From Desulfurococcales archaeon (GTDB lineage Archaea; Thermoproteota; Thermoprotei_A; Sulfolobales; Acidilobaceae), in the NCBI GenBank assembly GCA_015521095.1, contig WAOU01000113.1, positions 1 to 43,444 of the forward strand: a stretch of 43,444 bases of DNA. The letters are read 5' to 3'. Within the stretch, counting starts at the first letter, position 1, and every line of letters starts with the position of its first letter. This document shows positions 17,165 to 25,573 of this stretch, piece after piece. Under the pieces are notes generated by a model that worked only from the letters and a program-made list of their open reading frames with translations, was not told the DNA's origin and did no database searches. Position numbers and translations under genes: made by a program.

Positions 17165-17803
17165 ATGCTGGAAGACTGCAAAGTAATAGACCTCACCAAG
17201 CCTCTAGGCCCAAATACACCCGTGTTTCCCGGTGATCCGCCTCCCACATTCCCCTCACTAGCATCATATAACGAGCATGGATACCACCTACGCCAAATCA
17301 AAATAACAGAGCATACTGGGACACACATCGATGCCCCACGCCACTTCTATCCCACAGGACAAGGCATAGACCAGATACCTCTCCATGAGCTAATGGGACC
17401 TGCCCAAGTACTTGACCTATCCAATGTCGACAAGATTACGAGAAAAACACTAGAAGAGCGTATTAGCGGCGATCCTCGGATACTCAGCGTATACACCGGG
17501 TACAGTTGGGATCATAGGGATCCCTGTAGGAATGTTAGAGAATTCACAGTTGATGCGGCGCGGTTTCTTGTAGAGAAGGGTATACGGGTTCTACTAGTGG
17601 ATTCCCCTAGCCCCGACTGTTATCCCTACGAGGTCCACCGGATCCTACTAGGTAACGGTGTCTATATTGTCGAGAACACCGCTGGCCTTGAAAAGATCAT
17701 AGATAAGGAGCCCTACATAGTGGTGGCCCCTCTCAAGCTGGTTGACGGAACGGGTAGTCCAGCAAGGGTCTTCGCACTAATATGCGAGCAGAAGAGAACC
17801 TAG
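17165..17803 (+). CDS. Cyclase / kynurenine formamidase-like metal hydrolase
   Basis: A 212-residue protein of the putative cyclase family (arylformamidase-type). The metal signature HTGTHIDAPRH lies near residues 49-59, with upstream LTKPLGPNTPVFPGDPPPTF. These enzymes hydrolyse N-formylkynurenine, isatin or other amides/lactams. ATG at 17165 follows GAGGAATA and gives the usual family N-terminus; an ATG at 17129 would overlap the aminopeptidase gene. Downstream come the ECF transporter genes, so the operon may take up and open a cyclic or amide substrate, but no kyn pathway genes are present. Confidence 0.85.
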   Translation: MLEDCKVIDLTKPLGPNTPVFPGDPPPTFPSLASYNEHGYHLRQIKITEHTGTHIDAPRHFYPTGQGIDQIPLHELMGPAQVLDLSNVDKITRKTLEERISGDPRILSVYTGYSWDHRDPCRNVREFTVDAARFLVEKGIRVLLVDSPSPDCYPYEVHRILLGNGVYIVENTAGLEKIIDKEPYIVVAPLKLVDGTGSPARVFALICEQKRT

Positions 17804-17835
17804 CTTGGAGAAGTGACCTGGCCGGTGTACCGGGG

Positions 17836-19260
17836 ATGACCAAGGCTAAGGTTGACTTCTATGCTCTTGAAGCCGGCTATAAAGAGGGTAAGACGGTTCT
17901 GCGAGATGTAAAATTATCTTCTCGCCGTGGAGAAAGGATTCTCCTCGCTGGTGCTAGTGGAAGCGGTAAAACCACCGTGTTCCTAGCATTGACCGGGGTA
18001 CTTGTCAGACTACTCGGAGGCTGGCTCAAGGGCTACTCCCATGTCATGGGCCTCGACGTCTATACAGATGAGGGATCCCGTGTTCTCCCCTCACTACTAG
18101 GGATAGTATTACAGGATCCCGACAAGCAACTTAGCATGATCACACCCTATGACGAGGTAATGTTTACACTGGAGAACCTTGGATATCCCGAGGAAGAGGC
18201 CAGGAAACGAGCTATAAGTATCTTGGAGAAGTTCGGCCTTAAAGAAAAAATGATGATGGACAGCGCGGTGCTGAGTGGAGGAGAAAAGAGACGATTAACG
18301 CTTGCAGCTAGTATTGTTCATGACCCAAAGCTCTTGTTGCTGGATGAGCCCACTGCTAGTATCGATCCTTGGATGACTAGGACTCTAAGAGAGTTTCTCA
18401 GAGAGACACAGATTGAGACGAGTATAATCATAGAGCATAAGGCTAGGTTCTTCCTGGATCTTGTAGATGAGGTAGTTGTGCTTAGAGATGGCAAGGTAGT
18501 TGGCAGATGGCTTGTGGAGGAGGTTGATCCCGCTTTATTGGAGGAGCTCGGCGTGGACGCCAGGGCTCCGAGGCTGAGGGATCCTGGCCTTTCGCGTGGA
18601 GAACTATTATTGTCAACCGACGGGTTATGTGTTAGGAGAGGAGACGCTGTAATCCTGGAAGATGAAGGGTTGGAACTGTATGAAGGCGAGATCGTCGCAA
18701 TCATAGGCCCGAATGGTTCTGGAAAAACGAGCTTGCTCAAGACTATAGCCGGCATGTACAAGCCGGGCTGCGGAAAAATACAGTTGGAGAATATAGATGG
18801 ATCCGGCCGACGATCTACGTTCTATGTGCCACAATTACCGGACTACATGTTCATGTTCAACACTGTAAGGAGAGAACTACAATATACTAGTTCCAAGACA
18901 GGATATGATCCGGGAGTATTCCTAGAGAAGTATAGGTGGCTGGCGGATAGCCTGGATACTGCTCCCTATAGGCTGAGCCATGGTCAGAGACGTTGGCTCA
19001 CAATTATTATCTCACTACTCTACAAGCCGAGGATCCTGTTGCTCGATGAACCCACGACTGGCCTCGATCTACTACTGTATAGGGATCTATGCGGATTCAT
19101 CAAGGAGATTGCCCAAGAAGGAATCGGCGTAATAGTGGCGACCCATGACTCCCGTATCGTCGCCGACTGCTCTAGCAGAGTCTATTATGCAGGAGGAGGA
19201 ATGCTCAGGGAAATATCTAGGAGCGAGGCATTGGAGATGATGGAAAATGCCTGGCTCTAG
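17836..19260 (+). CDS. ECF-type ABC transporter ATPase, two fused ATPase domains
   Basis: A 474-residue protein with two complete ABC ATPase domains in one chain, equivalent to EcfA plus EcfA'. Domain 1 has Walker A GASGSGKTT, signature LSGGEKRRL and Walker B LLLLDEPTAS, with IIEHK as switch His. Domain 2 has GPNGSGKTS, LSHGQRRWL, LLLDEPTTG and ATHDS. Both look ATP-competent. ATG 17836 places the first domain correctly; an in-frame ATG at 17782 would overlap the previous gene by 22 bp. The stop overlaps the EcfT gene by 14 bp. Energises uptake of a vitamin, metal or purine-like solute selected by an S component not present here. Confidence 0.92.
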   Translation: MTKAKVDFYALEAGYKEGKTVLRDVKLSSRRGERILLAGASGSGKTTVFLALTGVLVRLLGGWLKGYSHVMGLDVYTDEGSRVLPSLLGIVLQDPDKQLSMITPYDEVMFTLENLGYPEEEARKRAISILEKFGLKEKMMMDSAVLSGGEKRRLTLAASIVHDPKLLLLDEPTASIDPWMTRTLREFLRETQIETSIIIEHKARFFLDLVDEVVVLRDGKVVGRWLVEEVDPALLEELGVDARAPRLRDPGLSRGELLLSTDGLCVRRGDAVILEDEGLELYEGEIVAIIGPNGSGKTSLLKTIAGMYKPGCGKIQLENIDGSGRRSTFYVPQLPDYMFMFNTVRRELQYTSSKTGYDPGVFLEKYRWLADSLDTAPYRLSHGQRRWLTIIISLLYKPRILLLDEPTTGLDLLLYRDLCGFIKEIAQEGIGVIVATHDSRIVADCSSRVYYAGGGMLREISRSEALEMMENAWL

Positions 19261-19963
19261 CATTAGGCTCAGGCCGACGCCCGCCCAGTTATTCATATAT
19301 GGTATCATAGTCACACTACTAGTCTTCATCGCAGATAGTAGGGACGCATTGCTTGCTATGGCTTTGATAAATGGAGTGCCAGGATTCATACTTGGAGCCC
19401 GCCGGTATCCCTTCCTAACACTACTAGTAGTCATAGGGATCTGGGGAACCTTCCTAAACGCCCTCCTACTAGTCAATACGGGAGAAGCTGTATTCGCGAT
19501 CGGTCCTTTAATAGTCCGCGAGGGAGCAGTAGACGCGACAATAATAATCGGCCTGAGGTTCATCACATTGGGCGGAGTAAGCCTACTCTATGTATCCCAG
19601 ATCACGCCACGTGAATCCCTCAAGAGCCTAGAAGCGGAGCTAGGCCTTCCAAAAGGCATAGCCTTCACCATAGCCTTCGCACTTAGACTCCTCAAGCTAG
19701 GTGAACAAGACATACGTGAGATCCTCCAAATGCGAAGACAAAGAGGCGCTAGAAGAATACTCGTGACGCCGGGCGACTATGAATCCCTTATGATGCCCCT
19801 CCTGAGCCTAATGCTTGAGAGGGCTCGATGGGTCGGGATAGCCGCTGAGCTACGTGGTTTTGCTCTCCGAGAGAGTAAGAGGAGAACCTTTATTCCAACC
19901 CTTGGGTTACTCGTGCTTATTCTAGCACTCTGCGTTCAAGCCTATCTAATATTATCTGGGTGA
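19247..19963 (+). CDS. ECF transporter transmembrane protein EcfT
   Basis: A 238-residue membrane protein with about five or six helices and a long cytosolic region between. The coupling helices contain the family's short Arg/Gly motifs, QMRRQRGARR and AAELRGFALR, which bind the ATPases. It overlaps the fused ATPase gene by 14 bp and is followed by about 150 bp of spacer, so it ends the operon. The matching substrate-binding S protein is not encoded here, so several S proteins elsewhere may share this module (group II ECF arrangement). Confidence 0.9.
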   Translation: MPGSSIRLRPTPAQLFIYGIIVTLLVFIADSRDALLAMALINGVPGFILGARRYPFLTLLVVIGIWGTFLNALLLVNTGEAVFAIGPLIVREGAVDATIIIGLRFITLGGVSLLYVSQITPRESLKSLEAELGLPKGIAFTIAFALRLLKLGEQDIREILQMRRQRGARRILVTPGDYESLMMPLLSLMLERARWVGIAAELRGFALRESKRRTFIPTLGLLVLILALCVQAYLILSG

Positions 19964-20111
19964 GGCTTGTCTTGTGTATTACTGTGTTCTGGCTGGAGTA
20001 TTCTTTTCGTATATGCAGTTATACATATTCAAGGATTGTTATTCACTTAATATCTAGTTTGCATGTTTTCGAATCCTGGACACCAAAAACTATGCTGGAG
20101 CGTGAATAGAA

Positions 20112-21173
20112 ATGAAGTTCCTGAGATGTAAAGAGATCCCGGAGAAGAACGGGAAAAAGGTCTCCATAATTGGAGCTGGCCCAGCCGGACTGGGAGCTGC
20201 AGGTATACTTGTATGTAAGGGATACGATGTAACTGTATACGATATGAATCCTGAGCCTGGGGGAATGATACTCTTCGGTATACCCGTTACAAGAATCCCT
20301 AAGGGACCGGTGAGGAAAGGTATCAAGGAACTCATGGACGCCGGAGTAAAATTCGTTCTAAGGACAAAAGTAGACATGACCAAGAGCTACGGTCTAATGG
20401 ACGAAGTAGTAGGTGCACAGCAAAAGATACACCTGGAAGATATCATTAAGGGGAGCGACGCTGTCCTAATAGCCACTGGTACATGGAAAACGAGGGACAT
20501 GAGGGTCCCAGGCGAAGACCTTCCATGGGTCTATCCAGCAGTTGAATGGCTAGTGGCACTTCACCATGCAGTATACGGCTACAAGAGCTGGGACCAGGTG
20601 CCCCCACTAGAGGGCAGAGTCCTCGTAATAGGAGGAGGACTCACAGCAGCAGACGCGGTCCTAGTACCCTTGACCTACGAACAGCTAAAGGGCAAGGTCA
20701 AAGAAGTAGTGCTAAGCTACAGAAGGAGCAAGGAATACGCACCAATGGGTCCGAGAGAGATCGACCACCTAATAACAGCTGGAGCCCACTACTGGGAGCT
20801 GACACAGCCAGTAGAGTTCTACGAGGAGAACGGTAAGAGACTCGTCAAATTCGTGCGCATGAGGCTAGTAAGAACCAGTGCCGAGAAGAGACCGAAGCCC
20901 GTGCCAATAGAGGGTAGCGAGTTCGTAGAGGAGTTTGACTACGTATTAAAAGCTGTAGGAGTCCTACCAACGCCACCTATCGAAGACGGATGCTGCGGCA
21001 TAAAGGTAGATGACAGCGGAGTCATACTAACTAACGATGACTTCATGACTACGAGAGAAGGAGTCTTCGCGGCAGGCGACGTGAGGCACGGGCCAAGCCT
21101 GATAGGACCCGCTCTAAAGAGCGGTATGGAGGCCGCGAAGAAAATAGACGAGTACTTGAAGAACAAGCAGTAG
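20112..21173 (+). CDS. GltD-like FAD/NAD(P)-dependent oxidoreductase
   Basis: A 353-residue flavoprotein resembling the FAD/NADPH half of glutamate synthase small subunit and archaeal sulfide dehydrogenase/ferredoxin:NADP oxidoreductase. FAD-binding GAGPAGLGAAG is at residues 21-31, followed by YDMNPEPGGMILFGIP; the NAD(P) Rossmann VIGGGLTAADA is near 171; FAAGDVRHGPSLIGPA closes the FAD site. The N-terminal Fe-S domain of full GltD is absent, so it must take electrons by another route. No gltB-like gene is adjacent. A TATA-like TTAATATC near 20048 would suit its promoter. The electron acceptor (ferredoxin, sulfur or glutamate synthase) is undetermined. Confidence 0.85.
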   Translation: MKFLRCKEIPEKNGKKVSIIGAGPAGLGAAGILVCKGYDVTVYDMNPEPGGMILFGIPVTRIPKGPVRKGIKELMDAGVKFVLRTKVDMTKSYGLMDEVVGAQQKIHLEDIIKGSDAVLIATGTWKTRDMRVPGEDLPWVYPAVEWLVALHHAVYGYKSWDQVPPLEGRVLVIGGGLTAADAVLVPLTYEQLKGKVKEVVLSYRRSKEYAPMGPREIDHLITAGAHYWELTQPVEFYEENGKRLVKFVRMRLVRTSAEKRPKPVPIEGSEFVEEFDYVLKAVGVLPTPPIEDGCCGIKVDDSGVILTNDDFMTTREGVFAAGDVRHGPSLIGPALKSGMEAAKKIDEYLKNKQ

Positions 21174-21220
21174 TATAGTATCCGTCTCATTCTTTTCCCC
21201 ATTATCTATTTCTATGAGCC

Positions 21221-23131
21221 TTATGGGCTTGGACGAGTCGGTGCTATTCTAAGAGCATACAATAGCACTGCTAGCGTCAGCGCTATTATTATTAGCTGTG
21301 CATAGTACGTGGTACTAACCGTGTTCTCGGAGGCCTCGTTCTGCGACGACTGCTCCTGGTACTGCTGGCTAGATGTCGTCTCGGGCTCTACTATTAGAGG
21401 AGTTGAGTTATTGGAGGACACCATCCTAAGCATAGAGTCGACTAGTACTAGCTCTGAGGCGTATCTTAGACTCGTAGTACCAGTCGTGTTTATTGCTTGT
21501 CCTAATAGGATAGCTTCTAGCTCTGAGGCTGGCTGTTGCCTATCCGATAAGACGTAAAGGAGTTCCGAGACTACTTGTTGTGTCTGCATCGGGAAGGTCT
21601 CTTGTATGACTGCGTTTAGTACTACTATAGAGTATATTGATAGGCCTAGTCTCTCAATTGGATCCTCCGTAGACATTGCTTGATCCAATAGATAGGCCGC
21701 TATAGAGACGTTATCGTCGCTCACTCCGACTTCTTGTAGTAGGGTCGTAGTATATGCTAGCATTGTTTTCGCGTTGCTCTCGAGGAGAATTGAGCTTCTC
21801 TCTACTAGTGTAGCGTTTATTGGTTCTGATGGCTCGCTTGTCATGTTTAGCCAGATGCTTGAGAGAGTGGTGTACCATCTAGCGTTTTCGAGGAGGATTA
21901 GTGGCCGTATGTTTACTCCTGTTAGTATGTTGTGTGGGAGATAGTAGTGGTCTTGTGCTTGCTGGAGCTGTTGCAGTGCGCTCGTATAGTAGTAGGCTGC
22001 TAGTCCCATGAGCGCGTATGCCCGCATTGTCTTGTATAGTTGGCTAGTGTTGGATATGCCTAGTTGTTCTATTTTCTGGATCTGATTGTAGACTTCTATT
22101 ATTGACTGGTTTATCTGTGAGACTGTTTCTGTCACGTCGAGGCCGTTGCTGAGTGCGGTGTCTGTGTCTTTAGCTGTCCAGCCTGCTATGAGTGCCTGTC
22201 CTAGCACTGCTAGCGCTCGATAATAGTCTCCCGAAGCATAGTAGTTCTGAGCGTTTTCCTCATATTGGTTTGCGGCTTGGATGAGCTGGCTTAGCTGTTG
22301 GGTATTCTGTATCTGGTTTAGTTCTGTGTCGAGTTGGTCTTTGAGGCTTTGGTAGACTTGTTTAAGGTATTGTATTGTATTATCCGGGGTTCTCCATACT
22401 GGAGTGTTTTGATTGTATGTTGGGGGGTGACCGTTTAGAGCTATATTGTAGAGGTCGATGATTGTTGCGGCAGAGTATACTGTTACTCCAAGTTGTTGCC
22501 CGTACTGGTATAGGTCTATTGTTACGGGCTCCCTGGTGACGTATACGAATGGTCCTACCCTGCGTATTTTCTCTGTATAGTATGTGTATGTGGTTTGGCC
22601 TGCCGGTACGACGAATATTTTTGCTCCTGACTCTGCTACTGCTTCTAGTTTTTCTTTGAGTCCTCCGACAGGGCCTATTGATCCGTCTGGCTGTATCATT
22701 CCTGTCGCTACTACTGTGTCATTGCATTTATGACCGGTGAGAAGGAGGAGTGTTGCGAGTGTCATCTCCGCGCCTGCACTTGGTCCTCCTATTATTACGC
22801 TGGGGCTCTCTATATCATAGTAAAAGTTGTAGTTCCACATTGGTACTCCTGCGTAAAGGCTTGCCACGAATGCTGCCGTTCTGGCGCTTCCCTGTGTGTC
22901 GAGCTCTGCTGCGGGACTTGTTGATATATAGACTTTTCCTGTTCCTGGATATTCTATTGTGACTGTTAGGTTTCCTAGCACTCCTTTTCCGCTTGAGGAT
23001 ACCGCCGCTATGTGTACTGTGCAGCTTATTTTCTGTGTTTCTAGTCCTGGTAGCTGTGCATACAGTATCGGTGTTGTAAGCTGGAGAAGTAATATGACTA
23101 TTAGTAGGTGGGCGAGTCTTTGAGGTTTCAT
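21221..23131 (-). CDS. Secreted, membrane-anchored S16 (Lon-type) serine protease
   Basis: A 636-residue protein with a signal peptide (residues 1-25), an S16 proteolytic domain near 35-210, a long Gln/Ala-rich helical region and a C-terminal TM helix (about 608-627). The Lon Ser-Lys dyad is intact: Ser118 in GGPSAGAEMTL and Lys159 in GGLKEKLEAV, 41 residues apart as in Lon. There is no AAA+ domain, so proteolysis outside the cell must be ATP-independent. The family is related to the archaeal secreted S16 peptidases. An AAAGGAGG ribosome site precedes the ATG. It is next to, but not in, the MoxR/DUF58 cluster. A role in envelope quality control is inference. Confidence 0.88.
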   Translation of the reverse strand: MKPQRLAHLLIVILLLQLTTPILYAQLPGLETQKISCTVHIAAVSSSGKGVLGNLTVTIEYPGTGKVYISTSPAAELDTQGSARTAAFVASLYAGVPMWNYNFYYDIESPSVIIGGPSAGAEMTLATLLLLTGHKCNDTVVATGMIQPDGSIGPVGGLKEKLEAVAESGAKIFVVPAGQTTYTYYTEKIRRVGPFVYVTREPVTIDLYQYGQQLGVTVYSAATIIDLYNIALNGHPPTYNQNTPVWRTPDNTIQYLKQVYQSLKDQLDTELNQIQNTQQLSQLIQAANQYEENAQNYYASGDYYRALAVLGQALIAGWTAKDTDTALSNGLDVTETVSQINQSIIEVYNQIQKIEQLGISNTSQLYKTMRAYALMGLAAYYYTSALQQLQQAQDHYYLPHNILTGVNIRPLILLENARWYTTLSSIWLNMTSEPSEPINATLVERSSILLESNAKTMLAYTTTLLQEVGVSDDNVSIAAYLLDQAMSTEDPIERLGLSIYSIVVLNAVIQETFPMQTQQVVSELLYVLSDRQQPASELEAILLGQAINTTGTTSLRYASELVLVDSMLRMVSSNNSTPLIVEPETTSSQQYQEQSSQNEASENTVSTTYYAQLIIIALTLAVLLYALRIAPTRPSP

Positions 23132-23190
23132 TTCTTTGACCTCCTTTCCTTGTGTTCTTGTTTTGTTCCATGTGTATTGTGGGTGTTGGT

Positions 23191-23200
23191 TATTTAAAAT
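23191..23200 (-). promoter_or_regulatory. TATA-like element before the S16 protease gene
   Basis: The minus strand reads ATTTTAAATA. The predicted transcript start near 23170 leaves a leader of about 40 bases that includes the GGAGG ribosome site. Confidence 0.4.
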
Positions 23201-23307
23201 AATTATTATTTATATTTGAGAATAATTTTTCTTTAATGCACTAAATCGAGAACAATCACGTATAATACCAATAATAATAACAAGGGCCAAGAAACAATAC
23301 TATCAAT

Positions 23308-23394
23308 GGGGGCCGATGCCTGCCGGGCTATATGCCGAATGCGCTACCCATGGTGAGGAAGTGTCGCGGCTTGCTCACCCCCAAGTAGGCCCCC
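23308..23394 (+). ncRNA. Candidate structured RNA, 87 nt, GC-rich
   Basis: This segment is about 67% GC inside a 307-bp A/T-rich spacer. GGGGGCC (23308-23314) and GGCCCCC (23388-23394) form a perfect 7-bp closing helix. Inside, GGTGAG (23352-23357) and CTCACC (23374-23379), extended by AAG/CTT, form a second hairpin with an 8-base loop. High GC islands in A/T-rich hyperthermophile spacers are a known mark of stable RNAs. It lacks a T-loop and U8 in the right place, so it is not an ordinary tRNA; no SRP, RNase P or clear H/ACA or C/D signature was found. Strand is uncertain because the helices are symmetric; a plus-strand TATA-like CGTATAATA lies about 45 bases upstream. Confidence 0.4.
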
Positions 23395-23438
23395 AAATAT
23401 TAACCAGCTCCTAGCAAAAGCAGGAGGCACGAACAAAA

Positions 23439-24311
23439 ATGAGCAACTGTGACCGGATTCACTCAGTACTCAAAGAGGTATCAATAGAACAGACACGAGG
23501 AGCAAGCTGGAGCATGCTACACACAATAAGAGGAATTATTGAGGAAATCGAGAACGGAGCCAACATCTGCTCGTGCAATAATCTGCCTCAGAAGATAATA
23601 GAAACCAATCCAACTATGACTCCCCTACACTGGATCGCCTATGTGATCGAAGAATCCTGCAGGAAAGGAACCGAGCCCGCAAGCATCAAGGACAAGCTAC
23701 TATCACTACTCGAGTACAGGAAGCAGGCCGGAGAACTACTAAACGAGAACCTAAGGAACCTCCTACTAGGCAAAAAAGCCATTATAACGTTTAGTTACAG
23801 TAGCACAGTAGAGCAAGCTCTATTATCACTTCCAACCGGTATGAGGCCAAAAGTCATAGTTCCAATCAGCCTACCGGGCGGTGAGGGAATCGTATTCGCC
23901 GAGAGCCTATCGAGAGCCGGCTTCCAAATAGACCCGATACCAGACACAATGATTCATGTCAAGCTGGAACAGGCCGATCTGGCAGTAGTCGGAGCTGACA
24001 CGGTCACACTAGACGGATGCCTATATAATAAACTAGGCACACGCCTACTAGCATTAGCAAGCAAGGATACAGAGACTCCATTCTACTCGGCCTTCGACGC
24101 CACGAAGATCAATCCCTTCAAGACCTGCAATGAAATACCTATACTTATACGATATACCAGTCTCGACGGCTACCGTGTAAGCTATCCGGTATTCGACTCG
24201 ACACCAATAGAGTATCTAGACGGAATAATAACCGAGAAAGGATCGCTAGAGGCTAATAGGCATAGTCTCAGCCTGCTCTACAGGGAACTGGTAGAAATCC
24301 TATCACTATAA
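23439..24311 (+). CDS. aIF2B / ribose-1,5-bisphosphate isomerase family protein
   Basis: A 290-residue protein of the eIF2B alpha/beta/delta superfamily, which also includes MtnA and archaeal ribose-1,5-bisphosphate isomerase. The C-terminal catalytic-type domain has LAVVGADTVTLDG followed by NKLGT, with ITFSYSSTVEQALL before it; the N-terminal part is helical. In archaea these proteins act in AMP/pentose metabolism or, less surely, in translation initiation. ATG at 23439 follows a spacer with a TATA-like AAATATTAA (23395-23403), so a short-leader transcript starting after the RNA element is likely. Exact reaction not decided. Confidence 0.82.
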   Translation: MSNCDRIHSVLKEVSIEQTRGASWSMLHTIRGIIEEIENGANICSCNNLPQKIIETNPTMTPLHWIAYVIEESCRKGTEPASIKDKLLSLLEYRKQAGELLNENLRNLLLGKKAIITFSYSSTVEQALLSLPTGMRPKVIVPISLPGGEGIVFAESLSRAGFQIDPIPDTMIHVKLEQADLAVVGADTVTLDGCLYNKLGTRLLALASKDTETPFYSAFDATKINPFKTCNEIPILIRYTSLDGYRVSYPVFDSTPIEYLDGIITEKGSLEANRHSLSLLYRELVEILSL

Positions 24312-24430
24312 GAGCTATGGGTCTAATGCATCAGTATGGGTGGATGACATCATAGCGTATTCATCGCTCAGTATTGGAGTCACTCTTCATCCAAGGATAC
24401 TAATTACTGGATGAGACAGGAAAAATCCCT

Positions 24431-25570
24431 TTAGCCTCCCCACAATAAGAGTACTAGAGTCTGGAGGCCCTCGTCCAGGAGTCGTATTAGCTGATCTACT
24501 CTTTCTCCGAGATTCTCTATTTGGAGCGTAGCCGCTATTGGGTCCTCTACACCGGGGCTTCTTCCAAGTAGGAGTGCTTGGGCTAGACTGTATAGGTCTC
24601 CGCCCATCATATAGTATGCTGTGATTATTGCTAGGGAGAATAGTATTCCTGCTGAGAGATATGATGTTGGGCGGACGGGCTTGTATAGATCCTTTATTGG
24701 CGGAGGAGAGAATAGGAATATTATCAGTATCCTTGTTATTAACCATGCTATAAGATAGCCTGTGAACATATAGGCAACGGTCACGCTCGTTGAAGCCTCG
24801 CCCGCGAGTGAAACGAACAGTGTCCTAGTTGCAGGGAATATGACTGGAGAGAACAGGAACGAGAATACTATTATGAGGCCTTCACGCAATGCTCCTCCCT
24901 GCTTTCCCTCGAACAGTACAAGCTTCTTTTTCCAATCTTCATAATCCTTTCTGAGCTCGTATTCTGAGAGGACCTGATAGCCGGGCTTCATAGCTAAGAA
25001 TAAGCTGGTTACTGAATCATAGGCTTTGAACAGGACATAGAGGGATAATAGGATTATTATGAGTGATGCTAGGAGCGTGCCTGTCACTGATCTAAGGAAT
25101 ATCCCTATATCTCCTGGAACTGTGGATGCCCAGCTCGCCACTTGTTCTGGAAGGCGTATCACGATAAGATAGACTGGGACTGCTAATATGAGTGACACTC
25201 CTAGTATTGTGCCTAGAGGATAAAGGATTGTTTTGAAGTTCTCGATACGGGTAGCGTAGGGGGGATTAAGTCTTCCGACCCTGTAGACGTTGGATAATGC
25301 AACAATGACTAGTAGGAGGCCTAGAAGATAGAGGTTAACCTGTTGAGTCGCTACACTGGTTATTACCCATAGAACTGCTAGCACGACTGTGTATATTGGA
25401 TGGACGAGCTGGAGAACAGCTATACCAAGGATAATGATGCTGAAAAGCCCGGCGAACTCTGCGAGACCATACTTGACGATCAAAGCCCCTATAATCTCCT
25501 CTGATACCATCATGGCATAAAACAATGAGATACCGACAAGGATTGGGGCGACTAGACTGTATTTCCTCAT
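24431..25570 (-). CDS. Polytopic membrane protein, last gene of MoxR cluster
   Basis: A 379-residue protein with roughly eight or nine hydrophobic helices and one cytosolic stretch near residues 195-228 (YELRKDYEDWKKKLVLFEGK). I do not recognise a named family. It starts 3 bp after the DUF58 gene, so it belongs to the same transcript. In other MoxR/DUF58 operons the final genes are often membrane proteins, sometimes carrying von Willebrand domains; none is seen here. Possible role: membrane platform of the complex. Confidence 0.8.
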   Translation of the reverse strand: MRKYSLVAPILVGISLFYAMMVSEEIIGALIVKYGLAEFAGLFSIIILGIAVLQLVHPIYTVVLAVLWVITSVATQQVNLYLLGLLLVIVALSNVYRVGRLNPPYATRIENFKTILYPLGTILGVSLILAVPVYLIVIRLPEQVASWASTVPGDIGIFLRSVTGTLLASLIIILLSLYVLFKAYDSVTSLFLAMKPGYQVLSEYELRKDYEDWKKKLVLFEGKQGGALREGLIIVFSFLFSPVIFPATRTLFVSLAGEASTSVTVAYMFTGYLIAWLITRILIIFLFSPPPIKDLYKPVRPTSYLSAGILFSLAIITAYYMMGGDLYSLAQALLLGRSPGVEDPIAATLQIENLGERVDQLIRLLDEGLQTLVLLLWGG

Positions 25571-25573
25571 AGG

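Noticed and set aside
20068..20079. TTCGAATCCTGG resembling a tRNA T-loop and 3' T-stem
   Set aside because: The matching 5' T-stem, anticodon arm and acceptor are missing; no tRNA can be folded around it. It may be chance.
23308..23394. Reading the GC-rich element as a tRNA with a long variable arm (its length is 87 nt)
   Set aside because: On the plus strand position 8 is not U and no TTCRA loop precedes the acceptor strand; on the minus strand a D-arm-like stem can be drawn but the T-arm does not pair.
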